A stretch of DNA of 64,000 nucleotides from Anaerotignum lactatifermentans. GTDB lineage: Bacteria; Bacillota; Clostridia; Lachnospirales; Anaerotignaceae. The notes under the pieces are model-generated. The model did no database searches. It was not told where the DNA came from and saw only the letters and a list, made by a program, of their open reading frames with translations. Both the position numbers and the translations under genes were made by a program. Shown in pieces: positions 43,923-51,882 of this stretch; within the stretch, counting starts at the first letter, position 1, and each line of letters opens with the position of its first letter. Where the stretch lies: the NCBI RefSeq assembly GCF_016902535.1, contig NZ_JACSNY010000002.1:124001-188000 (forward strand). Direction: 5' to 3'.

Positions 43923-45026
43923 TTAAGCAATGTCTGCTTCGGTGTAGTAACCGGAGTCAATCAACATTTCCTTGTAGTTATCAACTGTTACGATAACGGG
44001 ATCACACAGATAAGAAGGAACAACGCCTACGCCGTTATCATATGTTTCTGTATCGTTGATTTCAGGTTCGGAACCTTTCATGATCGCGTCAACCATGCCT
44101 ACAACTTTTTCAGCCAGAGTACGTGTGTCTTTGAAGATGGACATGGACTGGTAACCAGCTACCAGGTTCTTTACGTTAGGTTTGTCACAGTCCTGACCAG
44201 TGATGATAGGCATATTGTCAGCTGTGTAACCTGCTGCCAGCAGTGCGTTCTGTACGCCGTAGGATGTGGAGTCGTTGGAGCAAAGAACTGCATCCAGTTT
44301 TACGCCGTCAGGAGCATAGCCAACGGAAGAAATGATGTTTTCGAAACGTTTCTGAGCTTCTTCTGTGGACCAGTTAGCTGTTGCACACTGAGCTTTTTCT
44401 GTCTGGCCGGAAGGAACTACCAGTTTGCCGCTTTCGATGTAAGGTGTCAGAACGTCCATAGCGCCGCCGAAGAAGAAGTTTACGTTGTTGTCATCGGGAG
44501 CACCTGTAACAAGTTCGATGTTGAAAGGACCTTCTGCGTTGTCCAGATCCAGTGCGTCACGGATGTATTCGCCCTGCATCTGACCAACTTTGTAGTTGTC
44601 AAATGTTGCATAGTAAGAAACTGCTTCGGAGTTCATGATCAGACGGTCATAAGCAATTACGGGGATACCCTGTTCTGCTGCACCCTTCAGAGCTTCTGTC
44701 AGGGAAGAACCATCGATCGCTGCAACTACCAAAACTTCGCATCCGCCAGCGATCATGTTCTCAATCTGAGAAACCTGTGTGGGGATGTCGTTGTCGCCTG
44801 CGTACTGCAGATCAACTTCGTAGCCTGCTGCTTCCAGTTCAGCTTTCATGTTTGTGCCGTCCTGGTTCCAACGCTGCAGGGACTGCGTGGGCATGGAAAC
44901 ACCGATCTTACCGCCGGTTGCTTCGCCGCTGTCGCCGTCAGTTGCTGCGTCGTCGCTGCCGCCGCAGGCTGCCAGGCCGAAGACCATAACCATGGCCATC
45001 AGAGATGCTAAAAATTTCTTTTTCAT
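43923..45026 (-). CDS. Sugar-binding lipoprotein of an ABC importer (ChvE/MmsE type)
   Basis: The 367-residue protein has a lipoprotein signal, MKKKFLASLMAMVMVFGLAACGG, with lipobox LAAC and the modified Cys at residue 22, then an acidic Gly/Asp linker. The mature part, GVSMPTQSLQRWNQDGTNMK and YAGDNDIPTQVSQIENMI, is characteristic of multiple-monosaccharide-binding proteins (ChvE-like). It captures pentoses or hexoses outside the membrane for the downstream ATPase and permease. The ATG at 45026 has GAGAGG upstream. It is the first gene of the pentose operon and has a strong promoter. Confidence 0.92.
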   Translation of the reverse strand: MKKKFLASLMAMVMVFGLAACGGSDDAATDGDSGEATGGKIGVSMPTQSLQRWNQDGTNMKAELEAAGYEVDLQYAGDNDIPTQVSQIENMIAGGCEVLVVAAIDGSSLTEALKGAAEQGIPVIAYDRLIMNSEAVSYYATFDNYKVGQMQGEYIRDALDLDNAEGPFNIELVTGAPDDNNVNFFFGGAMDVLTPYIESGKLVVPSGQTEKAQCATANWSTEEAQKRFENIISSVGYAPDGVKLDAVLCSNDSTSYGVQNALLAAGYTADNMPIITGQDCDKPNVKNLVAGYQSMSIFKDTRTLAEKVVGMVDAIMKGSEPEINDTETYDNGVGVVPSYLCDPVIVTVDNYKEMLIDSGYYTEADIA

Positions 45027-45113
45027 GTTGATACCTCTCCTCTCCATTTTTTAACCTTTTTTGCGAGAAAACCCAAATAGTTTTGTAAATGTGCTTTCTC
45101 TAAGTTATGTGCA

Positions 45114-45145
45114 TATTGTATCAATTTATAAGTTTGATGTCAATA
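45114..45145. promoter_or_regulatory. Inverted repeat spanning the pentose operon promoter
   Basis: TATTGTATCAA (45114-45124) and TTGATGTCAATA (45134-45145) form a near-perfect inverted repeat. One arm covers the -10 and the other the -35 box, an ideal repressor position, possibly for the adjacent ROK protein. Confidence 0.55.
45115..45143 (-). promoter_or_regulatory. SigA promoter of the pentose operon
   Basis: On the minus strand: consensus TTGACA (45143-45138), 17 bases, TACAAT (45120-45115). The leader is about 80 bases. Confidence 0.85.
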
Positions 45146-45312
45146 CATCTAGGGGAAATCCCTATATTTCGGTGAAAGAAATAAAATCTTTATTAAATAT
45201 TTGTTAGATTTTTTGATTGCAACGTGGATTTTACCATATTATATACAAAAGAGATGGACCTTTTTTTATATAAAAAATAGTTTGTCCGGCATTAGAGAGG
45301 GTCTATTCCTGC

Positions 45313-45332
45313 TGTTTTTGTCCTGTGTTAAT
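45313..45332 (-). repeat. 20-bp motif shared with the ROK gene upstream region, copy 1
   Basis: Minus strand reads ATTAACACAGGACA then AAAACA. It matches 46758-46777 (plus strand) at 19 of 20 positions, so the two copies face each other across the ROK gene. Candidate regulator site. Confidence 0.55.
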
Positions 45333-45451
45333 TTCTTATAAAGAAATTTTGTTTCCTTTGACAATACTTACCAAAAAGATATGCATTTCTCCGTGAATCG
45401 TCATGATACGCAGTTTGCTTCTCTTTAATAAATGACATGTTTATATTATGT

Positions 45452-45488
45452 CAAAAAGAGCGACTTTCATAAAAGAAATTCGCTCTTT
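45452..45488 (-). terminator. Terminator of the ROK regulator gene
   Basis: AAAGAGCGA (45455-45463) pairs with TCGCTCTTT (45480-45488). On the minus strand it is followed by TTG after T residues. Confidence 0.75.
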
Positions 45489-45519
45489 AAAACTTATTCG
45501 TTCTGCATTTTTAAAACGA

Positions 45520-46650
45520 TCAGATAGACTCCAGAAAACCGGCAATAAAATGAAGTGCGACGCCGACACAGTTTGCCTTGCCTTCACATTTCCCCAGGAA
45601 AAGAAAATCCTCTTCATCAGGGAAGAAAGATCTTTCCCGAAGTTTTTTTCTCAGATATGGCAGCTGACTTTGGAAGTATGGCGTCAGAGAGCCTCCAAGA
45701 ACGATGTCGCAGTCCATAACCATATGGATGTTATGGATTGCGGTCACCAGATAATCACTGTATTCTTCCCAGATAGCCGTAACCTTCGGATCATTTCTGG
45801 CCAGAGCCGTAAAAAATTCTTCCGGCGATAGGCCAAGATCATCTGTGATGCAGGAGGTGGAGCAATAGGCTTCCAGGCACCCTCTTCTGCCGCAGTTGCA
45901 GGGTCTTCCGTTTGGAACGATACACATATGACCAAACTCACCGCTGTGTCTGTTCTGCCCCTCAAAGGATTTTCCATCCATCATCAAAGCGCCGCCAACG
46001 CCTTTCCCTACAAAAAGGTAGGCCATAGCGGAAGGACCGTCATAATTCCACCATTCCGCAACCCCGCCGGCAGAGGCATCGTTCTGCACAAAGGTAGGAT
46101 AGGGAATATTTTCTGTAAACAAAGACAGCTTCATCCGGCGGATATGAAGTACCGGCGCAATCTCTACAATCTCTTTTTGTTCGCTGACAATACCGGGAAG
46201 CGTAATTCCGACTCCCAGCAGCCGTTCTCTGGACAAATGGAATTTATTTAAAAATTCCTCCAGTTTTTCCGCGTAAAAAATCCGGTATTCCGATGTATTG
46301 GTAAAAGCGTGCTCCACTCGTTCGTAAGCAAGTTCTTTTGCTTTCAGATTGATGGCTATATAGCGGATATGTTTTGGAGAAAGCTCAATGCCCACAGAAA
46401 AATAGGCGTTTTCATCCAGAGCGATCAATCTGGCCTTTCTTCCGCCGGTGGAAGCGTCTGTTCCCGCATAAGCCAGCAGGCATTCATCGAAAAGCTCTTT
46501 TAGATTCTGCGTTACAGTCGGAAGACTTAAATGCAGCTTTTGCGCGATCTCCTGTTTTGTCATGGGATTTTCCGCGTCATAAACGGCACGAAAAACCTGA
46601 TTCCTGTTTTGTTTCCGCAGCTGTGCCGTGGAAATTTTTTTCGGCGTCAT
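45520..46650 (-). CDS. ROK-family transcriptional repressor (XylR/NagC-like)
   Basis: The 376-residue protein has an N-terminal winged helix (NPMTKQEIAQKLHLSLPTVTQNLKEL) and a ROK sugar-kinase-like domain with FVQNDASAGGVAEWW, GKGVGGALMMDG and the zinc motif HSGEFGHMCIVPNGRPCNCGRRGCLEAYC. The ATP-binding DxGxT motif is replaced by VGIELS, as expected for a repressor. The ATG at 46650 has AGGTGA at good distance; the TTG at 46674 is an alternative. It lies upstream of and parallel to the pentose operon and is its likely regulator, with a sugar as inducer. Confidence 0.88.
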   Translation of the reverse strand: MTPKKISTAQLRKQNRNQVFRAVYDAENPMTKQEIAQKLHLSLPTVTQNLKELFDECLLAYAGTDASTGGRKARLIALDENAYFSVGIELSPKHIRYIAINLKAKELAYERVEHAFTNTSEYRIFYAEKLEEFLNKFHLSRERLLGVGITLPGIVSEQKEIVEIAPVLHIRRMKLSLFTENIPYPTFVQNDASAGGVAEWWNYDGPSAMAYLFVGKGVGGALMMDGKSFEGQNRHSGEFGHMCIVPNGRPCNCGRRGCLEAYCSTSCITDDLGLSPEEFFTALARNDPKVTAIWEEYSDYLVTAIHNIHMVMDCDIVLGGSLTPYFQSQLPYLRKKLRERSFFPDEEDFLFLGKCEGKANCVGVALHFIAGFLESI

Positions 46651-46757
46651 GCATTCATCACCTGTTTCTGTCAAATCCCGATTTCCATTTTTATAGTAAA
46701 AATTTTCGTTTTGTCTTTATAAAAAAACAAAATGCCGAAAACAAATGTTTTTTTCAT

Positions 46758-46777
46758 ATTAACACAGGACAGAAACA
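46758..46777 (+). repeat. 20-bp motif upstream of the ROK gene, copy 2
   Basis: ATTAACACAGGACA then GAAACA, one mismatch from the inverted copy at 45313-45332. It lies about 110 bases before the ROK start, over a possible promoter (minus strand TTGTTG...TTAATA). Confidence 0.55.
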
Positions 46778-46850
46778 TAATCAACAATAACTTTTCTAAA
46801 ACTACTTTTAAAAACACAGATTAGATAAGTTTTTTGAGAGGTAGATTCAG

Positions 46851-46895
46851 AAAAATAAAAAACAGCTAAAATCCAAACGGGATCTTAGCTGTTTT
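46851..46895 (-). terminator. Terminator of the ferritin gene
   Basis: AAAACAGCTAA (46859-46869) pairs with TTAGCTGTTTT (46885-46895). On the minus strand a T-rich tract follows. Confidence 0.85.
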
Positions 46896-46914
46896 ATTAG
46901 CAGTTATGTCAGAA

Positions 46915-47427
46915 TTACAGAACCAGAGAAGGTGCTGCATATACTCTTGCGCCCAGTTCATTATCCAGCATATACAGGCTCTTGGGATCGCTGCCGAACA
47001 GTTCCATTTTTGTAATCAGGTTGTTTACATTTGTTTCTTCTTCACCCTGTTCTTTTACAAACCAATCCAGGAACTGCATTGTGCGGAAGTCGTTTGCCTG
47101 CTGTGCTGCCGCGTAAATGGTATGGATCAGTTCTGTGACGTATTCCTCGTGGCGCAGGGATGCCTGCAGAGGGTCCATGATCTTTTCGATTACAACATCG
47201 GGTTTCGCGATCGCCTCCAGGGTTACGATTTCATTGTTGTTGTGCAGATACTGATAGAACAGCATCGCATGATCTCTTTCCTCCTGTGCCTGAATCTTAA
47301 ACCAGTTTGCAAATCCATCCAGTCCTTTTGCTTCGTAGTAATTTGCAAAGTCCAGATACAGATATGCGGAATAGAATTCCTTGTTTACCTGATTGTTCAG
47401 CAATTCTACAACTTTTTTGTCCAGCAT
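46915..47427 (-). CDS. Ferritin (non-heme, prokaryotic type)
   Basis: The 170-residue four-helix protein oxidises and stores iron in a 24-mer. Ferroxidase ligands are visible in VNKEFYSAYLYLDFANYYE, QAQEERDHAMLFYQYL (ExxH) and WFVKEQGEEE. The sequence matches bacterial FtnA. An AAGGAGG site precedes the ATG. It starts 32 bases after the CorC-like gene on the same strand and is likely cotranscribed. Confidence 0.94.
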   Translation of the reverse strand: MLDKKVVELLNNQVNKEFYSAYLYLDFANYYEAKGLDGFANWFKIQAQEERDHAMLFYQYLHNNNEIVTLEAIAKPDVVIEKIMDPLQASLRHEEYVTELIHTIYAAAQQANDFRTMQFLDWFVKEQGEEETNVNNLITKMELFGSDPKSLYMLDNELGARVYAAPSLVL

Positions 47428-47459
47428 TTGTTTTTCCTCCTTTTACACTGTATATTTTC

Positions 47460-48389
47460 TTATGCCTTATCGTCGGAGACTTCTTCCTCTTCCTCGGGTT
47501 CCTCCGGCGGCGGCAAACGTTTTGCCAGTACCTTTTCAATTCGTTTTTCTTCAAAGTGCTGTATTTTAAACAGCCATCCGCCAGCCTCAATCTCCGGCGT
47601 TTCCCCATCTTCCGGGATTCTGCCTAAACGTCCGATCAGGAAACCGCCCATGGTATCGTAATCATCAGCATCCTCACCAAAAGAGATCTCCAGCTGTTCT
47701 GCTACATCCTGCAGGTCCGTAGTACCATTGATGGTATAAGTGTCTTCGTCCAAAAGACAGATATCCTCTTCCTCTTCCAAATCATATTCATCGAAGATGT
47801 TTCCGACGATTTCTTCCATAACGTCTTCCATGGTAACAATGCCGGAAGTGCCGCCGTATTCGTCAATGACAATCGCCATATGGACTTTCTCCCGCTGCAT
47901 TTCCTCAATAAGCTCGTCGATCTTCTTAGAAAATGGTACAAAATAGGGTTTCATTAAGATGTCTTTCAGACAGAAATTTTCTTCCTGCATTCTGGCGGAA
48001 TCTGTCAGGATGTATTTTACCAGATCCTTTACGTGGAAAACACCAACGATATCGTCAATATTTTCCTCATAAACTACGATTCTGGAATACTTTTCCTCCA
48101 TGAGCACATCCTTGATCTCCTGGAGTTTTGCCTCTACAGAAACTGCGACAATATCAGTACGATGGGTAGCGATTTCTTCTACGGAGGTATTGCTCAGTTC
48201 AAAGATGTTATTGATCATCTCTTTTTCTGATTCGTCAATACTGCCGTTGTCTCCACCTGCATCGACCATCATACGGATGCCTTCCTCTGTCACGTTATTC
48301 TGCTGCTGCGCTTCTTTCATATTCAATACTTTCGCAATCAGATAAAAATTGACGGCGACTGATATGATCAAAGCGATGATAATTTCCAA
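47460..48389 (-). CDS. CorC/CNNM-like CBS-domain membrane protein with a shortened membrane part
   Basis: The protein is 309 residues from a TTG at 48389 (GGAGGT 10 bases upstream). One N-terminal helix (EIIIALIISVAVNFYLIAKVL) is followed by the hinge VTEEGIRMMVDAGGDNGSIDESEKEMI, two CBS motifs (about 90-200) with VIDEYGGTSGIVTMEDVMEEIVG, and the CorC_HlyC transporter-associated domain (GTTDLQDVAEQL...GGFLIGRLGRIPEDGE). Family members usually have a 3-4 helix DUF21 domain; here only one helix remains, so ion transport (Mg/Co efflux) is doubtful and a regulatory role is possible. The tail is very acidic. Confidence 0.85.
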   Translation of the reverse strand: MEIIIALIISVAVNFYLIAKVLNMKEAQQQNNVTEEGIRMMVDAGGDNGSIDESEKEMINNIFELSNTSVEEIATHRTDIVAVSVEAKLQEIKDVLMEEKYSRIVVYEENIDDIVGVFHVKDLVKYILTDSARMQEENFCLKDILMKPYFVPFSKKIDELIEEMQREKVHMAIVIDEYGGTSGIVTMEDVMEEIVGNIFDEYDLEEEEDICLLDEDTYTINGTTDLQDVAEQLEISFGEDADDYDTMGGFLIGRLGRIPEDGETPEIEAGGWLFKIQHFEEKRIEKVLAKRLPPPEEPEEEEEVSDDKA

Positions 48390-48523
48390 AATGCCATCTA
48401 CCTCCAAAAAACTTTTGCGGATCTTTCTCGTTTCTCTACAAAGTGTATCCTGAAACAATATTTCTGTCAAGTTTTTTGCCAGATGCTGTCAGAGAAGCCG
48501 GTGTTTCCAGCGTTTTCCATCGC

Positions 48524-48552
48524 TTGACAAACAAAATAAATCGTAATATTCT
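48524..48552 (+). promoter_or_regulatory. SigA promoter of the TIM-barrel protein gene
   Basis: TTGACA (48524-48529), 17 bases, TATTCT (48547-48552). Confidence 0.65.
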
Positions 48553-48605
48553 ATTGTTAATGAAAAAAATACGAATAAATGATTCCTTGAAAAGGAGTGA
48601 GTTTT

Positions 48606-49310
48606 ATGGCAGAAAAAAATCCGCCTCGTATTGATACGAAGCTGCGAAAGCATATCGTTTCCATGCCTGAGGAGATTTGGGCAGCCAGCGGCATCGTAAT
48701 CTGGGGCAGAAGGATTAAGTCTCTTGTTTTCTCCACGGATATTGCTGTGATCCGCAACTGCAACGCTGACGCTGTTTTGGCGGTATATCCCTTTACCCCT
48801 CAGCAGGTAATCACCAATTCGATTATTACTGCTTCCAGTATTCCCGTTTTTGCCGGGGTTGGCGGTGGTACAACCACTGGTCTCCGTGTTGTTATGCTGG
48901 CAAAGGACGCAGAGGCGTTGGGTGCTATGGCGGTAGTTTTGAATGCGCCGACCAGCAATGAAATTATCCGGCAGATTTATGAAGTCGTGGATATTCCCAT
49001 TGTCGTTACGGTGCTGGATGAAAATACAGATATTGACGCCAGAATTGCGGCGGGAACCGGTATTCTGAATATTTCCGCAGCGGCGCGGACACCGCAGGTG
49101 GTAAAGAAGATTCGTGAGAAATATCCGAATATTCCTATTATTGCGACCGGCGGCCCTACCCGGGAAAGCATCTCCAGAACCATTGAGGCCGGTGCCAATG
49201 CCATCAGCTTTACACCGCCCACGGCCATGGAACTGTTCCATGGACTGATGTCCCGTTATCGGTCTGAGCACGTATCCAGAACACAAGGCGAACAGTCAGG
49301 TGAATCATAA
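48606..49310 (+). CDS. TIM-barrel protein of unknown function (hydrolase-like)
   Basis: The 234-residue protein shows repeating beta-alpha units and the standard phosphate-binding end PIIATGGPTRESISRTIEAGANAISFTPP, as in KDPG-aldolase, NanE or ThiE-type barrels. Other conserved-looking parts are FAGVGGGTTTGLRVVMLAKDAEALGAMAVVLNAPTSNE and VTVLDENTDIDARIAAGTGILNISAAARTP. I recognise it as a clostridial conserved protein sometimes labelled hydrolase, without a known substrate. AAAGGAG at 48591-48597 favours the ATG at 48606. It stands alone between the CorC-like gene and glyA. Confidence 0.65.
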   Translation: MAEKNPPRIDTKLRKHIVSMPEEIWAASGIVIWGRRIKSLVFSTDIAVIRNCNADAVLAVYPFTPQQVITNSIITASSIPVFAGVGGGTTTGLRVVMLAKDAEALGAMAVVLNAPTSNEIIRQIYEVVDIPIVVTVLDENTDIDARIAAGTGILNISAAARTPQVVKKIREKYPNIPIIATGGPTRESISRTIEAGANAISFTPPTAMELFHGLMSRYRSEHVSRTQGEQSGES

Positions 49311-49317
49311 TAAATAT

Positions 49318-49353
49318 AGGGAGAACCCGAAAATACGGGTCCTCCCTTTTTTA
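49318..49353. terminator. Bidirectional terminator between the TIM-barrel gene and glyA
   Basis: AGGGAGAACCCG (49318-49329) pairs with CGGGTCCTCCCT (49336-49347) with small mismatches, followed by T on the plus strand; it separates convergent genes. Confidence 0.8.
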
Positions 49354-49370
49354 CTGTGGAAAATCATACG

Positions 49371-50609
49371 TTATTCGTAAATCGGGAAACGATCGGTCAG
49401 CGCCCGTACACGGTTCGCTGCTTCTGCTTTTGTTCCCTCCGGGTCTTTTAATACCATTGCCATAATTTCGGCGATTTCCTGCATTTCCGCCTCTTTCATG
49501 CCGCGGGAGGTAACGGCAGGTGTTCCTACCCGGATGCCGCTGGTCACAAAAGGCGACTGGGGGTCGTTAGGAATGGTATTTTTATTGACAGTAATAGCTA
49601 CTGCATCCAATACCTTTTCCGCGTCTTTGCCAGTGATATTTAAGGAACGCAGATCCAACAGCATCAAATGATTATCTGTGCCGCCGGATACCAGATCTAC
49701 ACCGTTTTTCTGAAGAGCGTCCGCCATGGCTTTGGCGTTTTTCACTACCTGGCCAATGTATTCTTTATATTCCGGCGTCAGCGCTTCTTTAAAGCAAACG
49801 GCTTTCGCGGCAATGGTGTGCATCAGAGGTCCGCCCTGGATGCCAGGGAAAATCGCTTTGTCGATTTTCTGTGCATACTCTGCTTTGCACATAATCATAC
49901 CGCCTCTGGGTCCACGCAGTGTCTTATGTGTTGTGGTTGTAACAAAATCGGCGTAAGGCACCGGGGATGGATGATAGCCTGTGGCTACCAGACCGGCAAT
50001 ATGCGCAATATCTACCATAAAGTAAGCCCCTACTTCTTTGGCAACGTTGCCCATATATTCAAAATCGATGGTTCTCGCATAAGCGCTGGCACCAGCTACG
50101 ATCATCTTTGGTTTGATTTCCAATGCCTTGGCACGAAATGCTTCATAATCAATCAAGCCGTTACTGTCCAGACCATAGGAATAAAAATCGAAATATTTTC
50201 CGGACATGTTGACAGGACTGCCGTGCGTCAGGTGACCGCCCTGATCCAGATTCATGCCCATCACCTTATCCCCCGGTTCCAGCATGGCGAAATAGACTGC
50301 CTGATTGGCCTGTGAGCCGCTGTGAGGCTGGACATTGACATGTTCGCAGCCAAAAAGTTCTTTTGCGCGGTCTCTGGCCAGATTTTCCGCTAAATCCACT
50401 TTTTCGCATCCGCCATAGTACCGTTTTGCGGGGTAGCCTTCCGCATATTTATTGGTAAGCGGGGTCCCCATTGTCAGCATCACTGCCTCTGATACGATAT
50501 TTTCTGATGCGATCAGTTCAATGTTATGACGCTGGCGGTCCAGTTCCGCGTCAATGACTGCGGCGATCTGAGGATCTGCCTTTCTTATCACTGAAAAATC
50601 TAAGCCCAT
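49371..50609 (-). CDS. glyA: Serine hydroxymethyltransferase
   Basis: The 412-residue PLP enzyme interconverts serine and glycine with tetrahydrofolate, the main C1 source. Visible: [43 protein letters not shown] and the PLP Lys K229 in [14 protein letters not shown]. Full length. The ATG at 50609 is 8 bases from AAGGAGG; the one at 50615 is too close to it. Confidence 0.97.
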   Translation of the reverse strand: MGLDFSVIRKADPQIAAVIDAELDRQRHNIELIASENIVSEAVMLTMGTPLTNKYAEGYPAKRYYGGCEKVDLAENLARDRAKELFGCEHVNVQPHSGSQANQAVYFAMLEPGDKVMGMNLDQGGHLTHGSPVNMSGKYFDFYSYGLDSNGLIDYEAFRAKALEIKPKMIVAGASAYARTIDFEYMGNVAKEVGAYFMVDIAHIAGLVATGYHPSPVPYADFVTTTTHKTLRGPRGGMIMCKAEYAQKIDKAIFPGIQGGPLMHTIAAKAVCFKEALTPEYKEYIGQVVKNAKAMADALQKNGVDLVSGGTDNHLMLLDLRSLNITGKDAEKVLDAVAITVNKNTIPNDPQSPFVTSGIRVGTPAVTSRGMKEAEMQEIAEIMAMVLKDPEGTKAEAANRVRALTDRFPIYE

Positions 50610-50756
50610 GTCCATCTCCTCCTTGCGTGTAATGATATTGTAGTGGTTGCTTTCAGTATACCACAAAATACGGGAAAAATATCACCAAATCCGCCACAAA
50701 AATACAAATGTTTTTCTATGACGTGCTTCTTTTGTGCATTTTTTGAAATATCATTC

Positions 50757-50783
50757 ACCCATTTTTGTCTTTCACATACTATG
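50757..50783 (+). promoter_or_regulatory. Possible SigK-type sporulation promoter
   Basis: AC (50757-50758), 16 bases, CATACTATG (50775-50783). The SigK pattern is AC-N16/17-CATANNNTA, so one base differs. No good SigA box is seen in this gap. The start would be about 30 bases before the ATG at 50821. Confidence 0.45.
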
Positions 50784-50820
50784 TAGAAGAATCCAAACCA
50801 TTTTTAAAGGAGGCTATCCT

Positions 50821-51837
50821 ATGGGAGCTTTTGAATTTGAACACACATCCGATCTGCAGGCAAGAAACTGCGGCTGCGGTCAGGAACGAGGCGAAGCCTG
50901 CATCATCGCCCAGAAAATCTTCGACCAGTGCCGGGTACAGAAATGTTTGACCAGCGATATTCTGGGACCTGCAAGAATCGCCTGCAACCAGGGACCTAAC
51001 TGCGGCGATATGCTTTGTGACGGCGATATCATTATTCCCCCTGTCAATGCCGCCAGTGTAACAATGCACAACCCTGTTTTGAGCAGAATCGACATTTTAA
51101 GAAAATGCCCCAACGGCTTCCAGAAAGGCTGCTGGGACATGGAGCTGCGCTATGTGTTTGATTACACACTGGAATTCCGCCGCGCAGACGGCTGCCCTAT
51201 CGGCTGCGTTGATGCCAACAGCTCCTACAATTTGAAGGTAACGCTGTTTGGTTCTACAGAATCCGATGTGACTACAGCGACAGATCTGTATGATTGCTGC
51301 GGCAATTCCCAGGGCGGCCCCTTCGTATCCGCCGAAGGGAAAGCAGTTGGTCTGGCCGCTGAACTGAAATATCCTGGCTGCGGCAACAGCTGTGGCTGCA
51401 ACTGCAACTGCGGCTGTAACTGTGGATGTGGCTGTGGCTGCGGGGACAACTGTGGCGATGCGTCCATGGGAGCGCCGATTGCGGTTAATGTTACCATTGG
51501 TCTGTTCACCATCATTAAAATGTTCCGCACGGTAAATATGCTGGTGGAATCCCGCGGCAGATGTGTACCGGAAGAATGTACTGTTACTTCCAACAGCTGT
51601 GATCCCTGCAAGGGCTTTGATTCCATTCCTTTCCCTCTGGATCTGTTTTCTCCCTCCACGGAACCCAGATCCTGCTGCGGTTTTGGGGAAACCATTGGTT
51701 CCCCTAACTGCAACGTAAAGGAAACAGACTGCGACTGTGCTGACAGCTGTGATTCCTGCGGCTGCGGCAGTCAGGGCGCCTGCGGCACCTGTGGAAATTC
51801 CTGCATCAGCAACCGTATGCATCGGGGCTGCAGATGA
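50821..51837 (+). CDS. Cysteine-rich protein, probable spore coat/exosporium component
   Basis: The 338-residue protein has 41 Cys (12%). Residues 1-185 are an ordered-looking domain (IIAQKIFDQCRVQKCLTSDILGPARIA, IIPPVNAASVTMHNPVLSRIDILRKC, FDYTLEFRRADGCPIGCVDANSSYNLKVTLFGS), resembling a clostridial conserved domain I recall without a name. Then come a GC/NC run (about 207-225, with CGCNCNCGCNCGCGCGCG), a hydrophobic segment (APIAVNVTIGLFTIIKMF) and a Cys-rich tail. No signal peptide. Cys-rich composition and the SigK-like promoter suggest a cross-linked spore surface protein like C. difficile CdeC (inference). AAAGGAGG precedes the ATG. Confidence 0.75.
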   Translation: MGAFEFEHTSDLQARNCGCGQERGEACIIAQKIFDQCRVQKCLTSDILGPARIACNQGPNCGDMLCDGDIIIPPVNAASVTMHNPVLSRIDILRKCPNGFQKGCWDMELRYVFDYTLEFRRADGCPIGCVDANSSYNLKVTLFGSTESDVTTATDLYDCCGNSQGGPFVSAEGKAVGLAAELKYPGCGNSCGCNCNCGCNCGCGCGCGDNCGDASMGAPIAVNVTIGLFTIIKMFRTVNMLVESRGRCVPEECTVTSNSCDPCKGFDSIPFPLDLFSPSTEPRSCCGFGETIGSPNCNVKETDCDCADSCDSCGCGSQGACGTCGNSCISNRMHRGCR

Positions 51838-51841
51838 CCAC

Positions 51842-51871
51842 AAAAAAAGGAAAGAGCAATGCTCTTTCCTT
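51842..51871 (-). terminator. Terminator of luxS
   Basis: AAGGAAAGAGC (51847-51857) pairs with GCTCTTTCCTT (51861-51871). On the minus strand a T7 tract follows; on the plus strand there is none. Confidence 0.85.
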
Positions 51872-51882
51872 CTACATAGGAT

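Larger units (their letters stand above)
45027..45519. other. 493-base region upstream of the pentose operon
   Basis: It holds the operon promoter with an inverted repeat (45114-45145), a 20-bp motif (45313-45332) shared with the ROK gene upstream region, a TGACAT/ATGTCA inverted pair (about 45433-45453) and the ROK terminator (45452-45488). The rest is A/T-rich, with no gene seen. Confidence 0.6.

Noticed and set aside
45080-45100. Possible CcpA (cre) site TGTAAATGTGCTTTC before the pentose operon
   Set aside because: It lacks the central CG and has too many mismatches to the WTGNAANCGNWNNCW pattern.
51370-51450. Repetitive TGCGGCTGTAACTG-type DNA as a CRISPR or satellite repeat
   Set aside because: It is the codon pattern of the Gly-Cys/Asn-Cys run in the Cys-rich protein; no spacers and no exact repeat units.
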